In this document: positions 24,589 to 34,635 of the stretch, one piece after another
How positions within the stretch are numbered: the stretch's first letter is position 1
Layout: every line of letters begins with the position of its first letter
NCBI GenBank assembly: GCA_036012865.1
Contig: DASCQC010000026.1
Coordinates: forward strand, 124,001 to 188,000
Source: DASCQC01 sp036012865
GTDB lineage: Bacteria; Pseudomonadota; Gammaproteobacteria; Comchoanobacterales; Comchoanobacteraceae
Reading direction: 5' to 3'
DNA: 64,000 bases
The notes under the pieces: model-generated
Told to the model about the DNA's origin: nothing
Seen by the model: only the letters and a program-made list of their open reading frames with translations
Databases searched by the model: none
Made by a program: the position numbers and the translations under genes

Positions 24589-25231
24589 TGTCTTTAGCTC
24601 GTTGCCTAATATCTTTCGATACTTTGGGGTAAACCTTCAAGAGATTTCTAGCCCTTTGTATAGCTGCTTTCTTATTATTTTTATTGAGATAAAACTCAGC
24701 AATTGCTAAATCGTGAGAAGCCATCAACCCCTCAATTGATGATAGCCGCTGCTTGGCTTTGGAATAATAGTTTGAGTGCTTAAAATTATGCACAATGTAT
24801 TGATAGTCAAGCTTCGCTGTATTTAGAACCTTTTTATCGTGGTCAGCTTGACCCAGCATAAGGTACTTTCTGTACTTACTTTGATACTTTTTGAAACTAT
24901 ATTCAGCCCTTAGCCAGTAAATTTCATCTGAAGTACGCTCATTGGGATACCTAACCAAATACCTTTCAGAAACATCTAAAAAGCTCTCCTCATCACTAAG
25001 TCGTTTATAAATACTCAATAACCGCTTCATCGCTGGTTTAACTTCTTTACTAGCAGGGTAATTAATTTCTATGGCTTCATACATCTGTGCTGATGATTTT
25101 AACTGCCCCATTTTATACAAAGATTTGGCTTCTTTAGTTAAATAAGACAAGGGTTTATCTTCATTCTCTGAAACAAGCATATCTGCACACCCTGTTAACA
25201 ATAATAAACACAACACTAATATCTTCATCAA
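24572..25231 (-). CDS. bamD: Outer membrane assembly lipoprotein BamD
   Basis: BamD is the essential lipoprotein of the BAM complex that inserts beta-barrel proteins. The 219-residue product has a signal sequence with lipobox LLTGC and TPR-type helices matching BamD, including YEAIEINYPASKEVKPA, SERYLVRYPN and IVHNFKHSNYYSKAKQRL. It is a little shorter than E. coli BamD. Divergent placement to rluD, 59 bases away, is conserved across gammaproteobacteria and supports the call. Confidence 0.93.
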   Translation of the reverse strand: MMKILVLCLLLLTGCADMLVSENEDKPLSYLTKEAKSLYKMGQLKSSAQMYEAIEINYPASKEVKPAMKRLLSIYKRLSDEESFLDVSERYLVRYPNERTSDEIYWLRAEYSFKKYQSKYRKYLMLGQADHDKKVLNTAKLDYQYIVHNFKHSNYYSKAKQRLSSIEGLMASHDLAIAEFYLNKNNKKAAIQRARNLLKVYPKVSKDIRQRAKDIIDQG

Positions 25232-25290
25232 TAGTTCTCAACATTTGTTAGTCATGGCATTATAATCATACTATCTACAGAAATAAACCC

Positions 25291-26235
25291 ATGGAGCAGA
25301 AATTGACAATATACCTATTCGATTTAGCACCCAGCGACTTAAATCACCGCCTAGATCACTTGGTACAACATCACCTCAAGCAACTGTCTAGAGCTGAAAT
25401 AAAGAAACTTATTGAAACAGGTCAAGTGTCTGTTGATAACACAACAATAACCAAGGCTAGCACAAACATAACACAAGGCCTTCTCTTAAAAGTTACGTTC
25501 AAACCTCAACAAGAAAGCATGGATCTACCCCAAGAGCAACCCTTAAATATTCTCTACGAAGATACTGACATCCTTGTGATTAATAAAGCTGCTGGCATGT
25601 TAGTCCACCCCGGTTCTGGTCAAAAAGATGGGACCCTACTAAATGCACTTCTTCATCGCTACCCTGAATCACAGAATCTACCCCGTGCTGGTATTGTTCA
25701 TCGGCTTGACAAACTCACTTCAGGCGTGTTGATTATCGCCAAAACATACCCCGCTTACTTAAACCTGATTCAAAACTTCAAGCAAAGAACAGTCAGTCGA
25801 ACCTACCACGCCATTGCTCATGGCGTCATCCATATCCCAAAAATTGTTGAAGAACCCATAGGCAGACACCCTAAAAAAAGGACACTCATGAGCGTTCATG
25901 ACACAGGATCTTTTGCTAAAACAATTTTTAAACCTATCAAAAAATGGGCCAAAGCAACACTTCTTGAATGTGAATTACACACGGGTAAAACACACCAAAT
26001 AAGAGTGCATGCAGAATTCATACGACACCCTCTTTATGGCGACCCTCAATACGGTCGACAACACCATTTAATCATTCCTTTCAAACGCCAAGCTCTTCAC
26101 GCCATTAGACTTCAACTTAAGCACCCCATAAATTCAAACCCGCTCGACTTCAACTGCCCCTACCCTGAAGATTTTCAAAACCTTATTGACCAATTTGACA
26201 GACTGGAGGTTAATCAAGATAAATCACCAAAATAA
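25291..26235 (+). CDS. rluD: 23S rRNA pseudouridine synthase RluD
   Basis: RluD makes pseudouridines 1911, 1915 and 1917 in helix 69 of 23S rRNA. The 314-residue product has an N-terminal S4 domain (about 15-75) and a RluA-type catalytic domain with HRLDK, where Asp140 is the nucleophile, followed by TGKTHQIRVH. The divergent bamD neighbour favours RluD over RluC. Confidence 0.92.
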   Translation: MEQKLTIYLFDLAPSDLNHRLDHLVQHHLKQLSRAEIKKLIETGQVSVDNTTITKASTNITQGLLLKVTFKPQQESMDLPQEQPLNILYEDTDILVINKAAGMLVHPGSGQKDGTLLNALLHRYPESQNLPRAGIVHRLDKLTSGVLIIAKTYPAYLNLIQNFKQRTVSRTYHAIAHGVIHIPKIVEEPIGRHPKKRTLMSVHDTGSFAKTIFKPIKKWAKATLLECELHTGKTHQIRVHAEFIRHPLYGDPQYGRQHHLIIPFKRQALHAIRLQLKHPINSNPLDFNCPYPEDFQNLIDQFDRLEVNQDKSPK

Positions 26236-26363
26236 AGCAAGTGTTTTCATCTTCGCCGACCTTATTTTAGTTGGCAAAATTTTTCAACCTGACACAAAAA
26301 GCAGATGAGCTGTACTTTAATCATCAATTATGTTACATTGTGGGTCAATCATGGAGTACGTAC

Positions 26364-27659
26364 ATGAAAAATATTTTTATCTATGCTCTGCTTCTTATAT
26401 GGACTTATTCTCCTGCAGACAATTCCCCTTCCTATGTAGACCAAGCGATGCAATCTGTTGTTGGCATTACAGTTCAGCAGTTATCGCCCATCAGCCTACA
26501 GCTTAACAAACATCAAGCTTCCGTCTCTGGGCAATCTGGGTCTGGAGTTATACTCAACAAAACTGGGCTTATCTTAACCAATTTCCATATCATCAAAGGG
26601 GCACAGCAAATCATTATAACCTTCAATGATGGCCAAAAAGAATTTGCTCGGATCATCGGGTACGACCCTCATACAGACTTAGCCGCATTACAAATTAACA
26701 ATCGTAAAATTTCAACAACACCCATTAAAATTTCTCAAAAATCCCCACAGATTGGTGACCGAGTATTGGCCATTGGTAACCCCTTAGGGTTGCACCAAAG
26801 TGTAACTTCAGGAGTGATTTCTAGCCTTCATCGTCATCAAATATCGCTGGGAGCCCTCTATGTGCAAGACTTTATTCAAATGGATGCATCCATTAATCCA
26901 GGGAATTCAGGGGGCGCTCTAATTACCCCAAAAGGTGAACTATTAGGGATTAATACCGCAACCATATCATCGAATAATAGTAAAAGCACCATATCAGGAA
27001 TTGGCTTCGCTATTCCTCTTGACATAGCACTGCCTATCATGAAGCAACTTATCCAATATCATGATGTATTGCCCTCAAAGCTAGGGATAGAAAATCAATC
27101 GATTAACGGCTCTTTAGCTAAGGCCTTAAATTTGAAAAGCCTCAAAGGTTCGCTGGTAAACCAAGTATCCCCCAACTCCAATGCGTCCCATGCCGGTATT
27201 GAAGCTGGCGATGTCATCCTTAAAATCAATGAGACAAGCATACATGACCCCAACCATCTGGCCTCACAAATATACATTCACCGAGTTGACACATCCATCA
27301 AAATAACCCTTCTACGGAATGGGAAAGAACTGATCAAGACAATCCAGCTTGAAAATATTAAAAAACAACCAGAAAAACCATCTTCCAGCCCATTAAATGG
27401 AGTGATCACTCAAAACTTTGATGAAATTGATATCCACGGGCAGCGGCTTAATGGAGTTAGAGTTCTTTATGTCGATCCTCTATGCCAAGCTTATTTAAGC
27501 GGGCTTGCTCCAGGCGATGTTTTGCTCGACATCAACGCGAAACCTTTGCATAGCCTATCCGACATTAAGACTTATTTGAAAAAGCCTGAAAACAACAATG
27601 TTTTTAAAATTAAGAGGGGTGATCACACCCTATTTATTGCAATCAACCAGAATATATAA
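26364..27659 (+). CDS. degQ: DegQ/HtrA-type periplasmic serine protease
   Basis: The 431-residue product has a signal sequence, a trypsin-like domain with the catalytic triad His75 (NFHIIKG), Asp105 (HTDLAAL) and Ser182 (GNSGGAL), and two PDZ domains (about 245-335 and 355-430). It would degrade or refold damaged envelope proteins. ATG 26364 is chosen because GGAG lies seven bases upstream and a signal sequence follows at once; the longer frame adds 31 residues without such features. The stop overlaps the next start (TAATG). DegP and DegQ cannot be told apart by sequence alone. Confidence 0.92.
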   Translation: MKNIFIYALLLIWTYSPADNSPSYVDQAMQSVVGITVQQLSPISLQLNKHQASVSGQSGSGVILNKTGLILTNFHIIKGAQQIIITFNDGQKEFARIIGYDPHTDLAALQINNRKISTTPIKISQKSPQIGDRVLAIGNPLGLHQSVTSGVISSLHRHQISLGALYVQDFIQMDASINPGNSGGALITPKGELLGINTATISSNNSKSTISGIGFAIPLDIALPIMKQLIQYHDVLPSKLGIENQSINGSLAKALNLKSLKGSLVNQVSPNSNASHAGIEAGDVILKINETSIHDPNHLASQIYIHRVDTSIKITLLRNGKELIKTIQLENIKKQPEKPSSSPLNGVITQNFDEIDIHGQRLNGVRVLYVDPLCQAYLSGLAPGDVLLDINAKPLHSLSDIKTYLKKPENNNVFKIKRGDHTLFIAINQNI

Positions 27660-28951
27660 TGAATCAATCAAATTATCAAAATGCATGGTGTCTATATGAC
27701 TGGGCTATATCCGCTTGGTCCATAACCATTATCACTTTCGTTTTCTCAAGTTACTTTGCTCAACATCTGGCCACTAGTCCCGAACAAGGCATTATTCAAT
27801 GGGGTAAAATGCTTTCGGTATCAGGCATATTGATTGCAACATTAAGCCCCATTTTAGGCTCTATTGCCGATAAAAATAAATCTCAGTACCATTGGCTAAA
27901 GTTTACAACCTTAATAACAGCCGTTTGTGCCTTTCTACTGTGGTTTGCCAACCCCGATCATTCAAACACAACATACCTGCTTATCATGGTTGGAATTGGA
28001 AGTATAAGCTTTGAATTTTCACAAGTATTTTATAATTCTATGCTTGCAGATGTTACCACAAAAGACAATGTTCTAAAAATCTCATCTCGCGGCTGGTCAT
28101 TGGGTTACCTCGGCGGTTTATCATGCCTAGCCATTGCCTTATTTTTATTTTTAAATGATTCCAGCTCGTTAATTAAATTAAAACAATCTACGTGTCAACA
28201 TATTCGTATTGTAGGCCCCTTAGTCGGCCTTTGGATATTAGCTTTTTCATTTCCTCTGATTCATAAACCCCTCTCATTATCCAAAATCATTTTCAACTAC
28301 TCAGAGTTCAACAAAAGCACATCCAATGTCATTTCTAGCATTCGTAAAGCTAATCCAAAAAAGCCCATTTTCAAATTCTTAATAGCCCGAACATTATATT
28401 CAGATGGGTTGACAACCATCACTAGCTTTACAGGAATCTTTGCAACAACGTTATTTCATCTTCCCTTATCATCCTTACTCACCCTTGGCATTTCAGCTAA
28501 TATATGTTCTGCCATTGGGGCTTTTTCATGCTCTAAATTCTCTACTGAATGGCTAAAGCCACTACTTGCCATTAGCTTAATAGGTCTTATCATCTCCAGT
28601 ACCTGCTTAATTTTTTCTACGTCTCAAGTCAAGTTTTGGGTGCTGGCATTAACCATCTCAACCTTTGCAGGCTCTCTTCAATCATTATGCCGCAGCATTA
28701 TGACTGTCATGACACCCACATCCAAGCGATCTGAAATGTTTGGTTTTTATAAGTTTGCCGGAAAATCCACATCATTTATTGGACCACTCGCCGTCTCATC
28801 CATAACCTACATTACTCACAGTCAACGATTAGGGCTCTCGGTTGTCGTTGTGTTTTTCATTGCCGGTCTATATTTATTAAAGGACATTCCTATTGGAAAA
28901 CGAAAATCTAATTACTTAAGCAATAAACTTGCTACCTCACAAGCCGCATAA
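27659..28951 (+). CDS. UMF1/Atg22-type MFS transporter
   Basis: The 430-residue product has about 12 hydrophobic segments. Its N-terminus (NAWCLYDWAISAWSITIITF) and the FEFSQVFYNSMLADV block are typical of the UMF1 family, related to yeast Atg22, an amino acid exporter of the vacuole. Bacterial members are thought to move amino acids or other small solutes. It is coupled to the protease gene by one base and overlaps the end of hemB by 40 bases on the opposite strand. Confidence 0.85.
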   Translation: MNQSNYQNAWCLYDWAISAWSITIITFVFSSYFAQHLATSPEQGIIQWGKMLSVSGILIATLSPILGSIADKNKSQYHWLKFTTLITAVCAFLLWFANPDHSNTTYLLIMVGIGSISFEFSQVFYNSMLADVTTKDNVLKISSRGWSLGYLGGLSCLAIALFLFLNDSSSLIKLKQSTCQHIRIVGPLVGLWILAFSFPLIHKPLSLSKIIFNYSEFNKSTSNVISSIRKANPKKPIFKFLIARTLYSDGLTTITSFTGIFATTLFHLPLSSLLTLGISANICSAIGAFSCSKFSTEWLKPLLAISLIGLIISSTCLIFSTSQVKFWVLALTISTFAGSLQSLCRSIMTVMTPTSKRSEMFGFYKFAGKSTSFIGPLAVSSITYITHSQRLGLSVVVVFFIAGLYLLKDIPIGKRKSNYLSNKLATSQAA

Positions 28952-29910
28952 GTAATCATAACATCTGATCCGGACCGCTTTAATGCAACCAAAGACTCTA
29001 CCATCAATTCACTTTCTTGATAACCGCAACTCTTTTCAAAACTCTTCAACATAGAATACTCACCACTGACTTGATAAGCCCATACAGGAACTTGATAGTG
29101 TTCTTTTACTCTATAAATAACATCTTGATACATCATAGCAGGCTTAATCATGATGATATCCGCCCCCTCCTGAAGATCCAACTCAACCTCCACCATGGAT
29201 TCATCACTGTTAGCATAGTCCTGTTGATAATGAGACTTATCCTTAGAACCTAATTGAGATGCTGATCCAACAGCTCCTCTAAAGGGACTATAAAGCTTAG
29301 AGGCATACTTCACTGCATACGATAAAATAATAACATTGTGATGTCCTGCTGCTTCTAACGAGCCTCTAATTGCACCTACTCGACCGTCCTGCATATCCGA
29401 TGGAGCTAAAATATCACACCCGCAATGGGCTAAAACATTGGCCTGCTCAACAAGGGCGGCTACAGTAGCATCATTATTCACGTACCCCCTTTCATCAAGC
29501 ACTCCATCATGGCCATGTGATGTATAAGGATCCAAAGCAACATCAGCAATGACGCCAAAATCATCTCCAAATGTTGTCTTAATAGCCTGAATAGCTCTCA
29601 CCATTAATTGGTAGGGTTTGGTTGATTCGGAACCCTTACTATCTTTTAAGGAAGGATCAATAACCGGAAAAATGGCAACAGCCTTAATACCCAAATCCCG
29701 AACTTCTTTTAACTTTTCTAAAAGGCTATCAATACTTAAGCGATAGACTCCAGGGAAATTTTCACAAGGTTGCTTGATTTGCTTGCCCTCTACAACAAAA
29801 GTTGGCCAAACCAAGTCTGAACACTTTAAATGATTCTCTCTAATAAGGTCTCTTATCCATCCCTTTTGACGAAGTCTTCTCATTCTGGTTGCTGGGTATG
29901 AACGAGTCAT
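28912..29910 (-). CDS. hemB: Delta-aminolevulinic acid dehydratase (porphobilinogen synthase)
   Basis: HemB joins two aminolevulinates to porphobilinogen in heme synthesis. The 332-residue product carries Schiff-base lysines in the SYAVKYAS and MIKPAMMY regions. The metal-site loop reads DVALDPYTSHGHDG, the magnesium-type variant without the zinc-binding cysteines of E. coli. ATG 29908-29910 is chosen because it overlaps the gltX stop as ATGA; an upstream GTG would add 13 residues inside gltX. Confidence 0.96.
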   Translation of the reverse strand: MTRSYPATRMRRLRQKGWIRDLIRENHLKCSDLVWPTFVVEGKQIKQPCENFPGVYRLSIDSLLEKLKEVRDLGIKAVAIFPVIDPSLKDSKGSESTKPYQLMVRAIQAIKTTFGDDFGVIADVALDPYTSHGHDGVLDERGYVNNDATVAALVEQANVLAHCGCDILAPSDMQDGRVGAIRGSLEAAGHHNVIILSYAVKYASKLYSPFRGAVGSASQLGSKDKSHYQQDYANSDESMVEVELDLQEGADIIMIKPAMMYQDVIYRVKEHYQVPVWAYQVSGEYSMLKSFEKSCGYQESELMVESLVALKRSGSDVMITYAACEVASLLLK

Positions 29911-31385
29911 GATGTCACAACACTCTTTTGACAAGTTTGAACTCTCCACAAAATCTCACGACAACTTAACAACTGAAATAAATCTTTGAGTTCTTCACCC
30001 TGAGCCTTACCAATTAACGCCACCCTTAAAGGCATAAATAATAATTTACCTTTGACACCTAATTCAGATTTAATATGATCAAAAAGACCCTTAACATCAT
30101 CATCTGAGAAATACTCCCCTTCAACATCTTTGGTATAAGCCTCAAATAAACTTAAAACGGGAGATGTTTCTGCCCACGATAGAACATCTTTAGCACTCTC
30201 CTCAATGTCATAATGATGATTAGCCACCAACCTTAGTAAAGCAACCAGCTCTCCTAATGTTTTAGCATTCGTTTTAAAAATATTTAAAGCTTTACCTTGC
30301 CACTCTTGGTCGCTAGAGAATGCTAACTTTTCCTTCATTAAATCTGATTCAATTAATTGCCATAATTCATGATTATCCAAATTTCTTAGGTGTTGAGCAT
30401 TGACCCAATTTAATTTCTGTAAATCAAAAGCAGCACTTGATGCATTCAATCTTTCAAGCGTAAATGCACTGATTAAATGATCTTTAGAAAAAACTTCAAG
30501 TGCATTCGGATCAGACCAGCCCAATAAAGAAATATAATTAATTAAAGCTTCCGGTAAAATCCCAGCATCTTTAAAATCTGAACAACTTACAGCCTGGTCT
30601 CTTTTTGATAATTTTTTACGATCTTGCCCAACAATAATTGACAGATGACCGTATTTTGGTGGAGTCCAACCAAAAGTTTCATACAACATAAGCTGTTTCA
30701 AAGTATTAGGTAAATGCTCTTCACCTCTTAAGACATGTGAAATATTCATCAAATGATCATCAATGACACAGCAGAAATTATATACTGGCATACCATCTGA
30801 TCGAACGATAACAAAATCTGCCAACATATCGCTGGGCAAACTTATGCTACCTCTAATCAGGTCTTCAAATAAATACTTATCTTTTAAAGGGTCAATCTTA
30901 AACCTAACGGTTGCTTTCTCTCCTTGACTAAGTTTTATCTTAGCTTCTTCAATCGTCAAATTTCGATAAGGACTTTGTACCTTATAAACTTTTCCACCTT
31001 TGACTGCTTTTGCCTTTTCCTTCTCTTGCTCTTCATCCGTCATAAAACAATAATAAGCCTTTCCGCTGTCTAACAACTTGTTAACATACTGTTTATAGAT
31101 ACCTATTCTCTTACTCTGAAAGTAAGGCCCTTGATCCCCTCGATCTGACAAATCATCAGCATCAGGACCTTCATCCCAATCGAGTCCAAGCCAAACTAAA
31201 TCATTGATTTGTTTTTTTAATGATTCTACTGTGGAGCGTTCTTGATCAGTATCCTCAACTCTAAGAATATAAGTTCCACCCATAGCTTTTGCTAGTAAAT
31301 AATTATACAAAGCGGTTCTTGCCCCACCTAAATGTAAAGAACCTGTCGGACTAGGTGCAAATCGAACTCTTACTTCTTGCGTCAT
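29907..31385 (-). CDS. gltX: Glutamyl-tRNA synthetase
   Basis: The 492-residue class I synthetase has the HIGH-type motif in SPTGSLHLGGART (about 12-24), the KMSKS-type motif KKLSKRD near residue 255, and a helical anticodon-binding domain at the C-terminus. It charges tRNA-Glu. It overlaps hemB by four bases; as ALA is made from Glu-tRNA in this class, coupling of the two genes makes metabolic sense, although hemA is not seen here. Confidence 0.96.
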   Translation of the reverse strand: MTQEVRVRFAPSPTGSLHLGGARTALYNYLLAKAMGGTYILRVEDTDQERSTVESLKKQINDLVWLGLDWDEGPDADDLSDRGDQGPYFQSKRIGIYKQYVNKLLDSGKAYYCFMTDEEQEKEKAKAVKGGKVYKVQSPYRNLTIEEAKIKLSQGEKATVRFKIDPLKDKYLFEDLIRGSISLPSDMLADFVIVRSDGMPVYNFCCVIDDHLMNISHVLRGEEHLPNTLKQLMLYETFGWTPPKYGHLSIIVGQDRKKLSKRDQAVSCSDFKDAGILPEALINYISLLGWSDPNALEVFSKDHLISAFTLERLNASSAAFDLQKLNWVNAQHLRNLDNHELWQLIESDLMKEKLAFSSDQEWQGKALNIFKTNAKTLGELVALLRLVANHHYDIEESAKDVLSWAETSPVLSLFEAYTKDVEGEYFSDDDVKGLFDHIKSELGVKGKLLFMPLRVALIGKAQGEELKDLFQLLSCREILWRVQTCQKSVVTS

Positions 31386-31543
31386 ACCGTATCTCCAAAA
31401 TAATGGCCCATTGTGTCACAGAATATCAATCTAATCAATTATTCCATCATGATTATTAATCAGTTACATTATTGCTCTGATGCTTTAATTTCAAATATTC
31501 TTCAACGTACCTCACAATAGTCTTGAAGTCTTTTACCCTCGCC

Positions 31544-32230
31544 TTAATTTAATTGAGATATAGCCTCATCATTGCCCTGCACACCCAGTTCTTTTAAACA
31601 CCTTAACTCATTTCTTAACGCTTTATTCTCCACTAAGACACCCTTCATCTGATGGCTTAAATTTTGAACTATTGTTTTAAGGTTATTAAAATCATCTTGA
31701 TATGATTTTTTTGGATAACTCTGAGTACTCCTTAGAATGCCTTTTAACTCGATATTCTCTTCCGAAAGTTTTTTAATAAGCTTTCCCATTGATTTAATTT
31801 CAGCTTGTTGCAGGTTTAAATCCTGACTGAATTTGTGCTCAATTTGTTGACCTACTATCGAAACTTGTCTCTTGCCTTCTTCTATGGTTTCATACAGAGT
31901 CTGATCTTTTATCCTTATCTCATCTTTTAAAGAACTAATAACCTTATCTTTACCATAATCTTTAAGGACTATATCTAACCTGCTAACAAACCGACTATAA
32001 GGTAAAAACACAAGGTACGGAAACCATGCCAACCTTCTAAATCTTATGCCTTTTTTAAATTTTACCAATTCTGAATAAAGTACATTATGCGTGTATTTCT
32101 TTTGAAGTAAATCTTTCAATTTTTGAATATCAATCAAACGAAACTGATTGATTTTAGATTTTTTATCAGATTTTAATACTTCATCTTGATAAAGGCTCAT
32201 CATTAACCTTAAATCTGATCTTATTGACAT
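31544..32230 (-). CDS. Unknown coiled-coil protein
   Basis: The 228-residue product is basic in its first third, with an aromatic stretch (LAWFPYLVFLPYSRF, about 68-83) that could touch a membrane, and has long heptad-like helices from about 110 to 215, which predict a coiled coil. I do not recognise a family. It overlaps the preceding gene by ten bases, so the two are probably made together. Confidence 0.65.
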   Translation of the reverse strand: MSIRSDLRLMMSLYQDEVLKSDKKSKINQFRLIDIQKLKDLLQKKYTHNVLYSELVKFKKGIRFRRLAWFPYLVFLPYSRFVSRLDIVLKDYGKDKVISSLKDEIRIKDQTLYETIEEGKRQVSIVGQQIEHKFSQDLNLQQAEIKSMGKLIKKLSEENIELKGILRSTQSYPKKSYQDDFNNLKTIVQNLSHQMKGVLVENKALRNELRCLKELGVQGNDEAISQLN

Positions 32231-34464
32231 AGAATACTCCCTTGTTCATTTCTTTTAATAAAAGATTGAATTTCGTCATATACCTCTTGAAAACCTGGGT
32301 CATTCTGATACCATGCTGGCTCCAACATCATCAAACTTGCTTTAAGAGGCACAACATACCTGTGTTCAAAATTGACATCATTTTGAGCAAGCTTTAACCA
32401 CTCACAAGCTGACTTCAACAGCCCATCATTTTGTTTCATTCTATTGAGTGATAGTTTATTTAAATTTTGTAATTTAATGTAGCGATTGTTCTCAATCAAA
32501 CCCAAATCTAAGGCCTGCATTAAAATATCTTTATCCAAGCTTGTATTGCCCATCCCAAACTGCATTTCAGTTATCCATTCAGGATGATTAAGAATATTAA
32601 TCAAAGAAAATAGCCTATCACTTGAATTCAATATAAATATGGACTCAATCAATTCTATTAATCGATTATTCTCAATAAAAACAATCATAACGTCTGCATT
32701 TAATAATTCTTTCACCAAACAATTAATAAAATATTCTTCAAAGTTATTAACGCACACTTCTTGGATCTTTTGATTCTTGATTGTCATGATGTCTCGATAT
32801 AAATCTACCCACTCATTGTTGATGTGATTAAGCTTTTTCAAATTGATGTGTATTTTTAATGTTATATAGATATCTGTACTTTTGTAATTATTTTTATATC
32901 GTAGCATACCCTGACATAAAGACTCTATTTTTTCACTATTTTTCCACAACCCTGACTCAACCCACTCCACCAACATGTTATCACATACATACTCTATTGC
33001 CGAATAGTCCATGCCCGCAAGAACTAATTTTGGCAAGATTGACAACATATCTTCCGTCGAATACTTTGTCATCAAATATCTCATAAAGTCTATACTGTTT
33101 ACATACAACCCAATAACAGATAAATACTGCTCATTAAATTCATCTTTTCCAGCCCATTCAATAAACACCTCATTTAAGCGCTGACTACTTGCTTCATCTG
33201 AAAACAAATTCAAATCAGAATATTTTATATTTACCCAAAAAACATGTTTGGGGTCTAAACTTAATTGCCGAATAATCAATTTATTAACCTCATCATCCTC
33301 GAGAGATATCAAATGATACAGATAAAACTTATCCCAGTTACTAGTTTTTATCAGGTCTACTACATTCTGTTCATACTCTTGCTTTATAGTAAACAAAACT
33401 TCATCTTTCAAATTATCAATACGCTCCCTTAACTCAGCTGGCATTCTTTCAGATATCAGCGATCTCAAAGCATGCCCCCCCATAATTGAATAAGACTCCT
33501 TGTCTTGATTGTGCTTAAAAATAATGCCATTTAATTGATTATTGATTGCCTCCAAATCACCCCCAATCTTCCAATATCTCAATAATAATTCTCCTATAAT
33601 TTCATCAATATCCAGACTATTATCACTGTAATCTTTTAATAAATGCTTTAATAAGCCTTCCAGTTCCTTACAATCAAATTCCTGACTCAAAAGCTTCTCA
33701 TAAATGCGATGGATCACGGATTCCTGCATAGCCATGATGACTGTCTTCCAATGATGAATAACCTTAATAGATTTCCTATGAACCCATGACCATAAGCGTG
33801 ATTCCAATCGATCTATACGATCAATTTCACTCGCATATAATTTTTTATAGCTCAATAGATAAGGTAGTAACTGAATAAAACTAGATTCCTTATCTAATAG
33901 ATATTCAATATGACTGTGGACTTCAGTTAAGATAATCACTGAAGATGATTTAAATAAAGCCCACCTAGACCACCACCCTCTAAAGATAAATGGAAAAATA
34001 GGTTGGTATTCTGGCAATAATTCAAGTGCTATACTATTGACATATAACCGTGATGATACATGACAATAATTAAGATACTTATTGTGTACTCCCATATGAA
34101 TAAAATGCTCCAATGCCTGACTATAACTTGATTTTTTTCCCTTCGATGTCTGCATTATGAAGGCCATTCTCAAGCATCTCTTAGAGATTTCAATAATACG
34201 ACATAAACCATTGCTTTGAGAAACAGATACATTTTTAACCGATAAATTCCGAGCATTCATCATAAGTTCTAGCAATAAATGTTTTGTCCGATTACTGACT
34301 GACATCATAATCATATCATTTGCAATCAAGGATAATGAAAAATTCCCTATAAATTGTTGAGGAATGGTTTTTAAAAGATTAGTAATAACCCTCATTGACA
34401 TATTAATTGAATACAGTTGTTGGATATATTTTAGACTATAACCAAAGAATTCATTTTTAAACAT
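32221..34464 (-). CDS. Unknown large helical protein
   Basis: The 747-residue product (from the preferred start) is mostly alpha-helical, without signal peptide or clear membrane segment, and has an alternating helix pattern like a solenoid. No catalytic motif is recognised. ATG 34464 is chosen because GGAG lies five bases upstream; the frame itself is open for another 24 codons. It is coupled to a coiled-coil protein and sits between gltX and the cell wall cluster. It could be a secreted effector, but only size, composition and lack of family suggest this. Confidence 0.68.
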   Translation of the reverse strand: MFKNEFFGYSLKYIQQLYSINMSMRVITNLLKTIPQQFIGNFSLSLIANDMIMMSVSNRTKHLLLELMMNARNLSVKNVSVSQSNGLCRIIEISKRCLRMAFIMQTSKGKKSSYSQALEHFIHMGVHNKYLNYCHVSSRLYVNSIALELLPEYQPIFPFIFRGWWSRWALFKSSSVIILTEVHSHIEYLLDKESSFIQLLPYLLSYKKLYASEIDRIDRLESRLWSWVHRKSIKVIHHWKTVIMAMQESVIHRIYEKLLSQEFDCKELEGLLKHLLKDYSDNSLDIDEIIGELLLRYWKIGGDLEAINNQLNGIIFKHNQDKESYSIMGGHALRSLISERMPAELRERIDNLKDEVLFTIKQEYEQNVVDLIKTSNWDKFYLYHLISLEDDEVNKLIIRQLSLDPKHVFWVNIKYSDLNLFSDEASSQRLNEVFIEWAGKDEFNEQYLSVIGLYVNSIDFMRYLMTKYSTEDMLSILPKLVLAGMDYSAIEYVCDNMLVEWVESGLWKNSEKIESLCQGMLRYKNNYKSTDIYITLKIHINLKKLNHINNEWVDLYRDIMTIKNQKIQEVCVNNFEEYFINCLVKELLNADVMIVFIENNRLIELIESIFILNSSDRLFSLINILNHPEWITEMQFGMGNTSLDKDILMQALDLGLIENNRYIKLQNLNKLSLNRMKQNDGLLKSACEWLKLAQNDVNFEHRYVVPLKASLMMLEPAWYQNDPGFQEVYDEIQSFIKRNEQGSILCQ

Positions 34465-34635
34465 CACATCTCCATATCTACGTTTATAACTTAGGTGATC
34501 ATGCTTTGAAATCATATACAGGATCTGCATAAACACCGGTTAATTTTCAAATAAATAAGAATCATTTTATGATAACTCTTGATTTAACTCTCTCTTCTGT
34601 ATTAAATATGTATTCTTCAATGAAGATTAACTACC

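Noticed and set aside
29911..29949. GTG start adding 13 residues to HemB
   Set aside because: The extension lies inside gltX and lacks a better ribosome binding site; the ATGA overlap at 29907-29910 is the usual coupled start.
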